A stretch of DNA of 64,000 nucleotides, from contig NZ_JAGIPZ010000001.1 in the NCBI RefSeq assembly GCF_017814915.1, positions 807,559-871,558 of the forward strand. The letters run 5' to 3'. Source of the DNA: Herbaspirillum sp. LeCh32-8. GTDB taxonomy: Bacteria > Pseudomonadota > Gammaproteobacteria > Burkholderiales > Burkholderiaceae_D. A program made the position numbers and the translations under genes. The notes under the pieces were generated by a model. The model saw only the letters and a program-made list of their open reading frames with translations. It ran no database searches and was not told where the DNA came from. Of this stretch, positions 27,989 to 35,260 are shown one piece after another (position 1 is the stretch's first letter; every line of letters begins with the position of its first letter).

Positions 27989-28252
27989 ATGTCGATCCCG
28001 GTGGACTTGCCCGGTGGGCAGAAGATGCACGAATGGCCGGCGCCCAACATGCAGCCGGGCGTGGAGCAGATCGCCGGCGGCGGTTTTCGCGGCGTGGTGC
28101 TGATTGGCCGCGCCGAGGGCGGCGAGCCCAGCACCTATCTGTGCGAACCGGTGCGCGCGCTGCGCGATGCCGCCTATGACGACGCGCTGCAATATGTGGC
28201 GCAGCACCAGTCCGCGGCATACAAGCGCGACGACGTCAGCGAGCATTTGTAG
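27989..28252 (+). CDS. Small hypothetical protein
   Basis: 87 residues, family not recognised. It begins MSIPVDLPGGQKMHEWPAP after a good ACAGGAGA ribosome site, which decides the start at 27989. It is soluble, with a possible small beta-alpha fold (GGGFRGVVLIGRAEGGEPST, then the helical RALRDAAYDDALQYVAQHQ). It lies among stress genes and has its own ribosome site and divergent promoter region. No further function can be given. Confidence 0.65.
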   Translation: MSIPVDLPGGQKMHEWPAPNMQPGVEQIAGGGFRGVVLIGRAEGGEPSTYLCEPVRALRDAAYDDALQYVAQHQSAAYKRDDVSEHL

Positions 28253-28567
28253 GGCGTGCCAGGATATTCAGGTCGAACGGCCAAAAAAATGGCCGCCTGG
28301 GGAGGCGGCCGGAGGGGGAGGGATATAAGACGCCGGAGATCGGGGGAATCTCCGATGAATTTCTGCTTATGAAACGACCCGTGGGGATAAACCGATTAGG
28401 GGTGGACATCTTTCATGGCACGACGGAGGGGGACGTTCGTGCCGGAAATTTGCTGTCCTCGGTTTCGAGTTCGTTGGAATGCATAGTAGCCATGCACTGC
28501 AAAAAAGAAGATCGGACAGCGCCCCATCCGCGTGTCAGAAAAACCCTTACAAGAGCGGCCCGGGCGT
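28253..28567. other. GGA-rich intergenic region with three hairpins
   Basis: 315 bases without a supported gene. Hairpins at 28291-28310, 28334-28354 and 28417-28443 each show GGA in the loop on the + strand, with further GGA motifs between them. The first hairpin is preceded by an A run, so it could equally end a minus-strand transcript from the CBS gene. See the separate finding. Confidence 0.5.
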
Positions 28568-29095
28568 TCAGCTGCGTCCCAGATTGACTTCGGCCAGGTC
28601 GGCATTGACCACCTCCGGCAGCTCATATTCGCCGGAGCGCGGCACATTCGGGCGGCGGCGTGCCGGGGCCGCCGGCAGGGAAATCTCGCCCAGCGCGCCG
28701 GCGATGCCGCTGTTCTGCGTCTTGGCGGCGACGTCGCCCAGGCTGACGATGCCCACCAGCTTCTTCTGGCGATCCATCACCGGCAGGCGGCGGATCTGGC
28801 GCTGCACCATGTCGTCCAACACATCGTCGACCGGCTCGTCCTCATAGCACCATAGCACTTCATGGCTCATCACGTCCCTGAGGCGAACGGAGTCGTTCAA
28901 ACGATTCTTGGCGACCGCGCGCAGCACGATGTCGCGGTCGGTCACCAGGCCGACCAGCTGTTCGCCGTCGCAGACCGGCACGGCGCCGATATCGAGCTCA
29001 TCCATGGTCTGCGCGGCCAGGATCACCGAGTCGTCGGGTTTGAGCGTATGGGCGCCGCGCGTCATGACGTCGGCAATGGTGCGGGTGGGATGCAT
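28568..29095 (-). CDS. CBS-domain pair protein
   Basis: 175 residues. Two CBS domains (about 8-62 and 72-130) with TIADVMTRGAHTL, DIGAVPVCDGEQLVGLVTDRDI and RRLPVMDRQKKLVGIVSLGDV (each a family mark, here cut) form a likely adenosine-nucleotide sensor. A tail of about 40 residues (APARRRPNVPRSGEYELPEV) is not part of the domain. The start at 29095 has AGGAGG at a good distance. Stand-alone CBS proteins of this kind are common in stress clusters; the partner is unknown. Confidence 0.9.
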   Translation of the reverse strand: MHPTRTIADVMTRGAHTLKPDDSVILAAQTMDELDIGAVPVCDGEQLVGLVTDRDIVLRAVAKNRLNDSVRLRDVMSHEVLWCYEDEPVDDVLDDMVQRQIRRLPVMDRQKKLVGIVSLGDVAAKTQNSGIAGALGEISLPAAPARRRPNVPRSGEYELPEVVNADLAEVNLGRS

Positions 29096-29455
29096 GGCAG
29101 TCCTCCTGGGGTGTGGTGTGAATGTCCGGGATGCGCGCAAGCCCTGCGGCTTCCCGGGCTGATATTTCAGCCTAGGCAACAGCGCCTTATGCCGCAATGC
29201 CGCATTTCCCCTTTGTGGCGTCGGCAGATTCGCGCAGCGCTGCCGGAAAACACCGACTGCCGCATGCCTGAGCCATCGGTCACCGCCGGTGCAGCATCGC
29301 TGCCCCGCCAAGCTCGACGCTGGCCGATGCCAGCTCCGCCGGTGCTCCTTCATTGCTCCTTGATTCTTACAAGCGTCATTGGCGCCGTCTGATGCAAAGC
29401 GGGCGGGGCGCTGGCTAAAGTGAAGTTATTGACGACACAGAGAAAAGGAAACGCC
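29096..29455. other. Divergent region, CBS and DUF4142 genes
   Basis: 360 bases with no supported gene. It must hold both promoters. I see nothing further that I can name. Confidence 0.4.
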
Positions 29456-30034
29456 ATGCCCTCCATTCTTCGCCCTCATGCCCAAGCCGTTGGTTCGCGC
29501 ACCTCCGGCAAGTTGCGCCGTGTAATAGGCACTACCGCCTTGTGCGTTGCCGGCGTGGCGCTGGCGATCAATGTGCAGGCCGAGAGCGTGCCCGGCAAGG
29601 ACAAGAGCTTCATGGTCAAGGCGGCCGAAGCGGGTAACGCCGAGGTCGCCGCCAGCAAGGTGGCCTTGGAGAAGTCCAGCAACCCGGCCGTGAAGGACTT
29701 TGCCCAGAAGATGATCGATCAGCATACCCAGGTCGGCGACGAACTCAAGCAACTGGCCTCCAGCAAGGACGTCAGTCTGCCGTCGGAGCCCTCGGTGGCG
29801 CAGCGCGCCAAGATCGCCGTATTGGACAAGCTGAGCGGCGCCACCTTCGACAAGCGCTACGCCAGCATGATCGGCGTGACGGCGCACAAGGACGCGGTCA
29901 AGCTGTTCCAGAAGGCCTCCACCTCGGCGCAAGATCCGGATGTGAAGAATTTTGCGGCCAAGACTTTGCCGGGCCTGGAGCAGCATTTGCAGATGGCTAC
30001 CGAGCTCAAGAGCAAGGTCGATGCCGCCAAGTAA
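29456..30034 (+). CDS. DUF4142 periplasmic protein
   Basis: 192 residues. After a long basic N-terminus a signal segment runs about 24-42 (IGTTALCVAGVALAINVQA) and is probably cut before ESVPGKD. The rest is a four-helix, ferritin-like DUF4142 domain: FMVKAAEAGNAEVAASKVAL, DFAQKMIDQHTQVGDEL and the final helix LEQHLQMATELKSKV. DUF4142 proteins are common exported stress proteins of unknown action. The start at 29456 has AAAGGAAA upstream. It lies alone, divergent from the CBS gene. Confidence 0.88.
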   Translation: MPSILRPHAQAVGSRTSGKLRRVIGTTALCVAGVALAINVQAESVPGKDKSFMVKAAEAGNAEVAASKVALEKSSNPAVKDFAQKMIDQHTQVGDELKQLASSKDVSLPSEPSVAQRAKIAVLDKLSGATFDKRYASMIGVTAHKDAVKLFQKASTSAQDPDVKNFAAKTLPGLEQHLQMATELKSKVDAAK

Positions 30035-30316
30035 GCTCCAGGCAACAGCAAAGAACCAAGGCGAAACAGGAGTAATGGAGGGGGAACGCGGCACGCCGCC
30101 CCGGCCACGACCGGGAAGCGTTGCGCGCCGGCCGCAGCCTGATGGCGCGGCTGGACAGTGCGATGCAGCAGGCGCATCATCCGCAACGGAGCCGGTGCTT
30201 TCACAGGAAGCGCCGGCTCCGGTCTGTTGACTGATCTTTCCGGCTTCCGGCATTTCCGCGATCCCCCGTTTTGCTGTTCGTGTCTGCTTCATGCCATGCG
30301 GCAAAGGAGTGCGCTC

Positions 30317-30601
30317 ATGAAACGTCTCGCCAAATCCGCCGACAAATCCCACGGCAAAACGGCCCATCAACCGCTTGCAGCGATGTCGTGCGCCGAGAAG
30401 TTCTTGCCGCGCGTGGCCAAGCTGGACAAGAACAAATATGCGGCCTATGTCGATCTGCCTCTCGGGTATTTCTGGGAAATGGCCCAGCAGGAAGCGCCCC
30501 CGGTACGCATCTGCAAGAAGCGCAAGAGCGCCGAGAAGGCAGCGCTGGCGCTGGTAGCCATGGTGAGGAAGCAGGAAGGCGCAACGCGCAAGCGCGCCTG
30601 A
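30317..30601 (+). CDS. Small basic hypothetical protein
   Basis: 94 residues, not recognised. The start at 30317 has AAAGGAG. The protein is Lys-rich, with a basic N-terminus (MKRLAKSADKSHGKTAHQP), a hydrophobic centre around YAAYVDLPLGYFWEMAQ, and a basic C-terminus ending ATRKRA. It could bind nucleic acid, but that is only charge-based. The gene has its own terminator (30675-30719) and stands alone among stress genes. The 282 bases upstream hold no gene that I can see. Confidence 0.6.
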   Translation: MKRLAKSADKSHGKTAHQPLAAMSCAEKFLPRVAKLDKNKYAAYVDLPLGYFWEMAQQEAPPVRICKKRKSAEKAALALVAMVRKQEGATRKRA

Positions 30602-30674
30602 TGCGCGGGATGGGCCTTGGAAGGCTGACTTTCCGGGGGCATCGCGCCAAGTTAATCGGCAGGTCCGTGCCGCT

Positions 30675-30719
30675 TAAAAAAACGGCGGATGAAGATCGCT
30701 CTTCATCCGCCTTCGTTTT
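30675..30719. terminator. Strong bidirectional terminator
   Basis: 11-bp perfect stem GGCGGATGAAG / CTTCATCCGCC around ATCGCT, A run before and TTCGTTTT after. It lies between the small basic protein gene and the convergent PfpI gene. Confidence 0.88.
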
Positions 30720-30812
30720 GCTCCTCATCTGGTCGCTGATTCCTCGGACGTCCATCCCTCTGGCAAAAGCTCGCTCCCGGCGCCAAAGCGGCCGGAAGGG
30801 GATGCGTACGCA

Positions 30813-31535
30813 TCAACCGTCGCTCTGGTGCGACTGCCCGTGCGCCACCGCAAAAGCCTCGCTCTCGTGCTCGGCCGGCGCCGAGGGCGCGGTACCCTTG
30901 CCGGACAGCTTCTTCTTGCCGGTCATGTCGGTACCGTCCCCACCTGCTTCATCGCCGGCGGCAGCCGGAGCCGGCGGGTTCAGTTCACGTTTTTGCTGCT
31001 CGTCCAACAGCTTCATGAATTCATTGTTGAAGGCCGGAATGTCGGCCGGTTTGCGCGAGGAAACGAAGTTTTCGTCGCGCACCACCTCCTGGTCTACCCA
31101 TTGGCTGCCGGCATTCTTGAAATCGTCTTGCAGGCTGGGCCAGCTGGTGACGGTGCGTCCCTTGGCCACACCGGCCGAAATCAGCAGCCAGCCGCCGTGA
31201 CAGATGGCGGCGATCGGCTTTTCGGCATCGTTGGCCGCGCGCACGAAAGAGCGCGCCTGCGGCAGCATGCGCATGGCGTCGCCATTGACCACGCCACCCG
31301 GCAGCAGTACCGCCGAGTAATCATCTGCGCGGGCCTCGTCGATGGTCATGTCGACCGAGACCACCTCACCCTTGTCGACGTGCTTGAAACCCTGCACGCT
31401 GGATTTCTTGTCCGACAGGATGTGAACCGTGGCGCCGGCCGCCTCCAACGCCTTCTTCGGCTCCAGCAGTTCGGCCTGTTCAAAGCCGTCCGTGACGAGG
31501 ACGGCAACCTTCAGGTTACTGAATCGGTTTGCCAT
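30813..31535 (-). CDS. DJ-1/PfpI family protein with low-complexity tail
   Basis: 240 residues. The DJ-1/PfpI fold covers about 1-185: VAVLVTDGFEQAELLEPKKA with the acidic residue of the nucleophile elbow, LLPGGVVNGDAMR and AAICHGGWLLISAG with the reactive Cys and following His. Members act as glyoxalase/deglycase or protease-like stress proteins. The last ~50 residues (NPPAPAAAGDEAGGDGTD, then GKKKLSGKG) are a disordered tail not in the usual domain. The start at 31535 has AAGGGAGA. It lies upstream of nothing on its strand except a terminator, in a stress neighbourhood. Confidence 0.9.
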   Translation of the reverse strand: MANRFSNLKVAVLVTDGFEQAELLEPKKALEAAGATVHILSDKKSSVQGFKHVDKGEVVSVDMTIDEARADDYSAVLLPGGVVNGDAMRMLPQARSFVRAANDAEKPIAAICHGGWLLISAGVAKGRTVTSWPSLQDDFKNAGSQWVDQEVVRDENFVSSRKPADIPAFNNEFMKLLDEQQKRELNPPAPAAAGDEAGGDGTDMTGKKKLSGKGTAPSAPAEHESEAFAVAHGQSHQSDG

Positions 31536-31606
31536 AGCGATATCTCCCTTGAAAAATGAAAAGCGGCCGCGGCGCAAGACCGGGCCGCCTGCCGTATGGA
31601 TGAAAT

Positions 31607-31816
31607 TCAGTGCTTGCCGGACTTCACCTGATTTCGGTTCTGGTGGTCGCCGCGAGCATGCGCCATGTCGGGCGCCTTTTTGATGCGAGTGATGTTGGAC
31701 GTGGCCACCGGATCGCTGTTGGGAAAACTCATCTCGTTGGCCTCGTCCAGGGTCACCTCGGAGGGCGTGTCATAGTCGTTGGGGCGTTCATTCTTGCCTT
31801 GTTTGGATGCAGTCAT
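31607..31816 (-). CDS. Small hydrophilic hypothetical protein
   Basis: 69 residues, very polar, no membrane segment. It begins MTASKQGKNERPNDYDTPSE after AAAGGAGAT and has LDEANEMSFPNSDPVATSNI in the middle, a segment I have the impression recurs in betaproteobacterial stress clusters, and a His/Asn/Lys-rich end. Probably disordered. It is 71 bases upstream of the PfpI gene on the same strand and may share its transcript. Function unknown. Confidence 0.65.
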   Translation of the reverse strand: MTASKQGKNERPNDYDTPSEVTLDEANEMSFPNSDPVATSNITRIKKAPDMAHARGDHQNRNQVKSGKH

Positions 31817-31957
31817 GGATATCTCCTTTGAGTCTTGCCGTAAAAAGAGCTTACTGCCGGGCGCGTTGCAACCGATATAAGCGGGCTCCTCAAGCGCATG
31901 TAAGAAAGAACGCATATTGCTGAGGCGTAAGCGCGGCCGTGCGCGGTCATTGCGGCG

Positions 31958-32227
31958 TCACGGCCAAGGCGCAGGCGTGACATCCTCGAATTGCGCTTGC
32001 TGTCTGCCGCCGGCCGGCACTGCACCGGTTTGGCGGCCAGGATGCAGCATGGCGCCGGTGATCAGCTCCAGCTCGCGCTCGGCGGCGATGAAGGCGGCGT
32101 CGGTGAGGGCTTGCTCCTGCACCGGCCAGTTCGCCATGGCCCAGCGCTTGTACTCGGCAAAGCGCGCGCGCAGCTCGTCGGCATAGCGCTCACGCTGGCG
32201 TTCCAGGGTGTCGTCAGGGGAATGCAT
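31958..32227 (-). CDS. Small helical hypothetical protein coupled to the PoxB-like gene
   Basis: 89 residues, family not recognised. It is mostly helical and charged (TLERQRERYADELRARFAEY, WPVQEQALTDAAFIAAEREL) with a Gly/Pro-rich end. Its AAAGGAGG ribosome site lies inside the end of the preceding gene and its ATG comes one base after that stop, so translation is surely coupled to the PoxB-like enzyme. A role as accessory or regulator of that enzyme is a fair guess only. Confidence 0.7.
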   Translation of the reverse strand: MHSPDDTLERQRERYADELRARFAEYKRWAMANWPVQEQALTDAAFIAAERELELITGAMLHPGRQTGAVPAGGRQQAQFEDVTPAPWP

Positions 32228-32228
32228 G

Positions 32229-33923
32229 TCAGCCTCCTTTCATTGCAATCAGGCTTTCGCGCACCTTGGCCATGCCGAAGCGCCAGATCTGTTCCATCTT
32301 GATGTGCGGCATGGTCGGCAATTCCGAGGCGTCGATGAAGACGTTCAATACTGCCGGGCCGGGCGCGGCCAACAACTGCGCGATGCCGTTGTCGAGCTCG
32401 TCGGGCGTGCGCGCTGTGAAGCCTTGCGCGCCGCAGGCCAGTGCAAAGGCGGCGAAGTCGGGGTTGGGGAATTCAGAGCCTTCAAAGGCCGGCAAGCCGG
32501 CTTCTTCCATCTCCAGGTGCACCAGGCCCCATTCGCGGTTGTTGAACACCACCACCTTCACCGGCAGCTTGTGCTCGACGCTGGTCATGAATTCGCCCAG
32601 CAGCATGGTGAAACCGCCGTCGCCCACCGCCACCACCACCTGGCGCGCGCGATCCAGCGCCTGAATGCCGTTGGCCTGGCCCAGCGAGGTGCCTACTGCG
32701 GCATTGTTGAACGAGGCCAGAATGCGCTGGCGACCGCTCTGGCGGATCCAGTTGCCGCACCACAGCGTGACTACGCCGGTATCCACCACGAACACCGCAT
32801 TGTCTTGGGCCAGGTCGCCCAGGCGGCGCGCTGCGCGTTGCGGCTTGATCTTCTTGTGGTGGCGCTTTTCCTCGGCGTCGCGGTCCAGCGATGCGTTCCA
32901 TTTCTCGCGGTCGGCGTTGGCCTTGTTGAGGAAGGCGCCGTCGGTCTTGCCGTCCACCCGCGCCAGCAACTGCTTGACCGCGGGCGCCACCGAGCCGGTG
33001 ATGCCCAGCTCCACCGGTGCGCGCCGGCCCAGCACGAAGCCGCGCTCGTCGATCTGGATCACGCGGGTCTTGGTCGGCAGGAATTCGGAATAGGGATAGT
33101 CGGACCCGAGCATCAGCATCAGCTCGGCGTCATGCAAGGCGTCGGTGCCAGGCGCGCCGCCGATCAGGCCGACGCCGCCGATCCAGTGCGGATGGCTGAA
33201 CGCGGCCATGTCCTTGGCCTTGAAGGTGTGCACCACCGGCGCCTGCAGCTTGGCGGCCAGCGCCAACACATCGTCGATGGCCTCGCGGCAGCCGTTGCCA
33301 GCGAAGATGGCCACCGTCTTGGCGGCGTTGATCAGCTTCGCCGCAGCCTCAATTTCGCTTTCGGCCGGCGCCAAATCGGCACGGCGGCGCAGCGTGGCGA
33401 TGCTGGGCACCGACTGCGCCACCTTGGCGCCGATCACGTCGGCCGGGATGTTCAGGTGCGCCACGCCGCGCTGCGCATAGGCCTGGGCGATGGCCTGGTG
33501 GAACACCGCCGGCGCCTGCTCGGGGCTGGTCACGGTCTGGGTGTAGCAGGCGACGTCGCGAAACAGGATATCCGGGGTGTTCTCTTGCAGGTAGTCGGTG
33601 CCGCGCTTGGCGGCCGGCACGCCGCCGGAAATCGCCAGCACCGGCGCATGGTCCTTGCGCGCTTCATACAGGCCCGCCACCAGGTGATTGGAGCCGGGGC
33701 CGGTGGTGCCGCAACACACCGCCAGCCGCCCGGTCAGTTTGGCCTGGCCGGCTGCGGCCAGGGCCGCGCCTTCTTCGTGGCGCACGCCGATCCACTCGAT
33801 GCGCTTGTCGCGGCGGATGGCTTCGGTCAAGGGATTCAGGGCGTCGCCGACGACCCCGAAGATCTGGCGTACGCCGATCTGGTAGAGCGTGTCGACAAGG
33901 GTTTCTGCAACGGTGGCGGACAT
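32229..33923 (-). CDS. Thiamine-diphosphate enzyme, pyruvate oxidase/dehydrogenase (PoxB) type
   Basis: 564 residues, close to the 572 of E. coli PoxB. Three ThDP-family domains are visible: the PYR domain with catalytic Glu in VRHEEGAALAAAGQAK, a central FAD-type domain (about 190-330), and the PP domain with GDGGFTMLLGEFMTSVEHKL and NNREWGLVHLEM, which bind ThDP and Mg. PoxB turns pyruvate into acetate and CO2 at the membrane in stationary phase. Acetolactate synthase is less likely given the PoxB-like opening VAETLVDTLYQIGVRQIFGV. The start at 33923 has TGGAG; 50 extra upstream codons were not used. It is followed one base later by a small helical gene. Confidence 0.88.
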   Translation of the reverse strand: MSATVAETLVDTLYQIGVRQIFGVVGDALNPLTEAIRRDKRIEWIGVRHEEGAALAAAGQAKLTGRLAVCCGTTGPGSNHLVAGLYEARKDHAPVLAISGGVPAAKRGTDYLQENTPDILFRDVACYTQTVTSPEQAPAVFHQAIAQAYAQRGVAHLNIPADVIGAKVAQSVPSIATLRRRADLAPAESEIEAAAKLINAAKTVAIFAGNGCREAIDDVLALAAKLQAPVVHTFKAKDMAAFSHPHWIGGVGLIGGAPGTDALHDAELMLMLGSDYPYSEFLPTKTRVIQIDERGFVLGRRAPVELGITGSVAPAVKQLLARVDGKTDGAFLNKANADREKWNASLDRDAEEKRHHKKIKPQRAARRLGDLAQDNAVFVVDTGVVTLWCGNWIRQSGRQRILASFNNAAVGTSLGQANGIQALDRARQVVVAVGDGGFTMLLGEFMTSVEHKLPVKVVVFNNREWGLVHLEMEEAGLPAFEGSEFPNPDFAAFALACGAQGFTARTPDELDNGIAQLLAAPGPAVLNVFIDASELPTMPHIKMEQIWRFGMAKVRESLIAMKGG

Positions 33924-34234
33924 GGCGGCTCCATGGAAAATGATTCGGATCATGCCGAGACTAAGCCCGGCCGCGCCGCGCCTGTATCGGCGGGAGCGGT
34001 AAATCCCTGTAGGAAAGCCTGATCTTGTAGTCGGCGCGCTGCCTTGATGCACAGCAAACCGGGACAAGCTCAAGCAGGGGACGACCGGCCGGAAGTCAGC
34101 CCGCAGCAGGAACGCATTCCTACGCCGCCTTCATCCGCCGGCTGACTGCGGGGCTGCGGCTGCGCTTCGATAATCAGGCATGGGACCAAGGGCCAAAGCG
34201 AGGGCCAAAGCGCCCAACGCCAACGGAGACTGCC

Positions 34235-35260
34235 ATGCGCCGCGCACTGTGGAAGGGAGCGATCAGCTTCGGCCTGATCAACATTCCCGTCGAACTCTTC
34301 ACCGCCGAAAAGAACGATGAGCTGGACTTTCATCTGCTCGACCAGCGCGACCTGGCGCCGGTGGGCTACAAGCGCGTGAACAAGAAGACCGGCCGCGAGG
34401 TGCCGTGGGACAACATCATCAAGGGCTACGAGTACGAAGAAGGCAAGTACGTGCTGATGTCCGACGAGGACCTGCGCCGCGCCAACGTCGAGGCGACGCA
34501 GAGCATCGATATCCAAAGTTTCGTCGAGGTGGAGCGGGTGCCGATCCTCTACTACGAACAGCCGTACTACCTGGCGCCGGCCAAGGGCGGCGACAAGGCC
34601 TACGCCTTGCTGCGCGAAACCCTGCTGGCCAGTGGCAAGATGGCCATCGCCCAAATCGTGATTCGCACCCGGCAGCATCTGGCGGCGTTGCTGCCGCAGG
34701 GCGACATGCTGAACCTGATCACCTTGCGTTACCCGACCGAGCTGCGCGCGCCGGACGACATTTCGGTGCCGTCGCGCACCGCGAAAAAATCCGGGGTGTC
34801 GAAACAGGAAGTGGAAATGGCGCGCGCGCTGGTCGAGCACATGTCGGCCGACTGGGCGCCGGCGCAATTTCGCGATACCTACCGCGACGACGTGCTGGCG
34901 CTGATCAACAAGAAGATCAAGAGCCGCCAGACGCACGCCGTGGCCGAGCCGGACGAGCAGGCCGCAGCACCCACCGGCAGCGGCAAGGTGGTGGACCTGA
35001 TGGCCTTGCTGAAGAGCAGCTTGGAAGGGCGCGGCAAGGCGGCGAAGTCTTCCCGCAAGAGCGCCGATGCAGAGGACGGCGACGCACCCAAACCGCGCGT
35101 CGCCAAGGGCGCGAGCGTGCACAAGCTGCCGGCGCGCAAGCCGGCGGCCAAGAAGACTGCCGCATCCAAGACCAAGCCGAAGGCAGGCAAAGCAGCTGCG
35201 GCAGCACGCCCCGCGCGAGCTGGGACCGCGCGCGGCGCTGCGAGGAGGGCTCAGGCATGA
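34235..35260 (+). CDS. ku: Non-homologous end joining protein Ku
   Basis: 341 residues. Bacterial Ku forms a homodimeric ring on broken DNA ends and recruits LigD. The core (about 1-255) has the hallmark start RRALWKGAISFGLINIPVEL, then YKRVNKKTGREVP, EYEEGKYVLMSDEDL and MARALVEHMSADWAPAQFRD. A C-terminal tail of about 85 residues is rich in Lys, Ala and Arg (KKTAASKTKPKAGKAAAAA), histone-H1-like, and should bind DNA. The stop overlaps the ligD start by ATGA, so both proteins are made together. The start at 34235 has CGGAGA. Confidence 0.97.
   Translation: MRRALWKGAISFGLINIPVELFTAEKNDELDFHLLDQRDLAPVGYKRVNKKTGREVPWDNIIKGYEYEEGKYVLMSDEDLRRANVEATQSIDIQSFVEVERVPILYYEQPYYLAPAKGGDKAYALLRETLLASGKMAIAQIVIRTRQHLAALLPQGDMLNLITLRYPTELRAPDDISVPSRTAKKSGVSKQEVEMARALVEHMSADWAPAQFRDTYRDDVLALINKKIKSRQTHAVAEPDEQAAAPTGSGKVVDLMALLKSSLEGRGKAAKSSRKSADAEDGDAPKPRVAKGASVHKLPARKPAAKKTAASKTKPKAGKAAAAARPARAGTARGAARRAQA

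Noticed and set aside
28369-28587. A 72-codon + strand open frame
   Set aside because: No ribosome site, no family resemblance, and it runs into the end of the convergent CBS gene.
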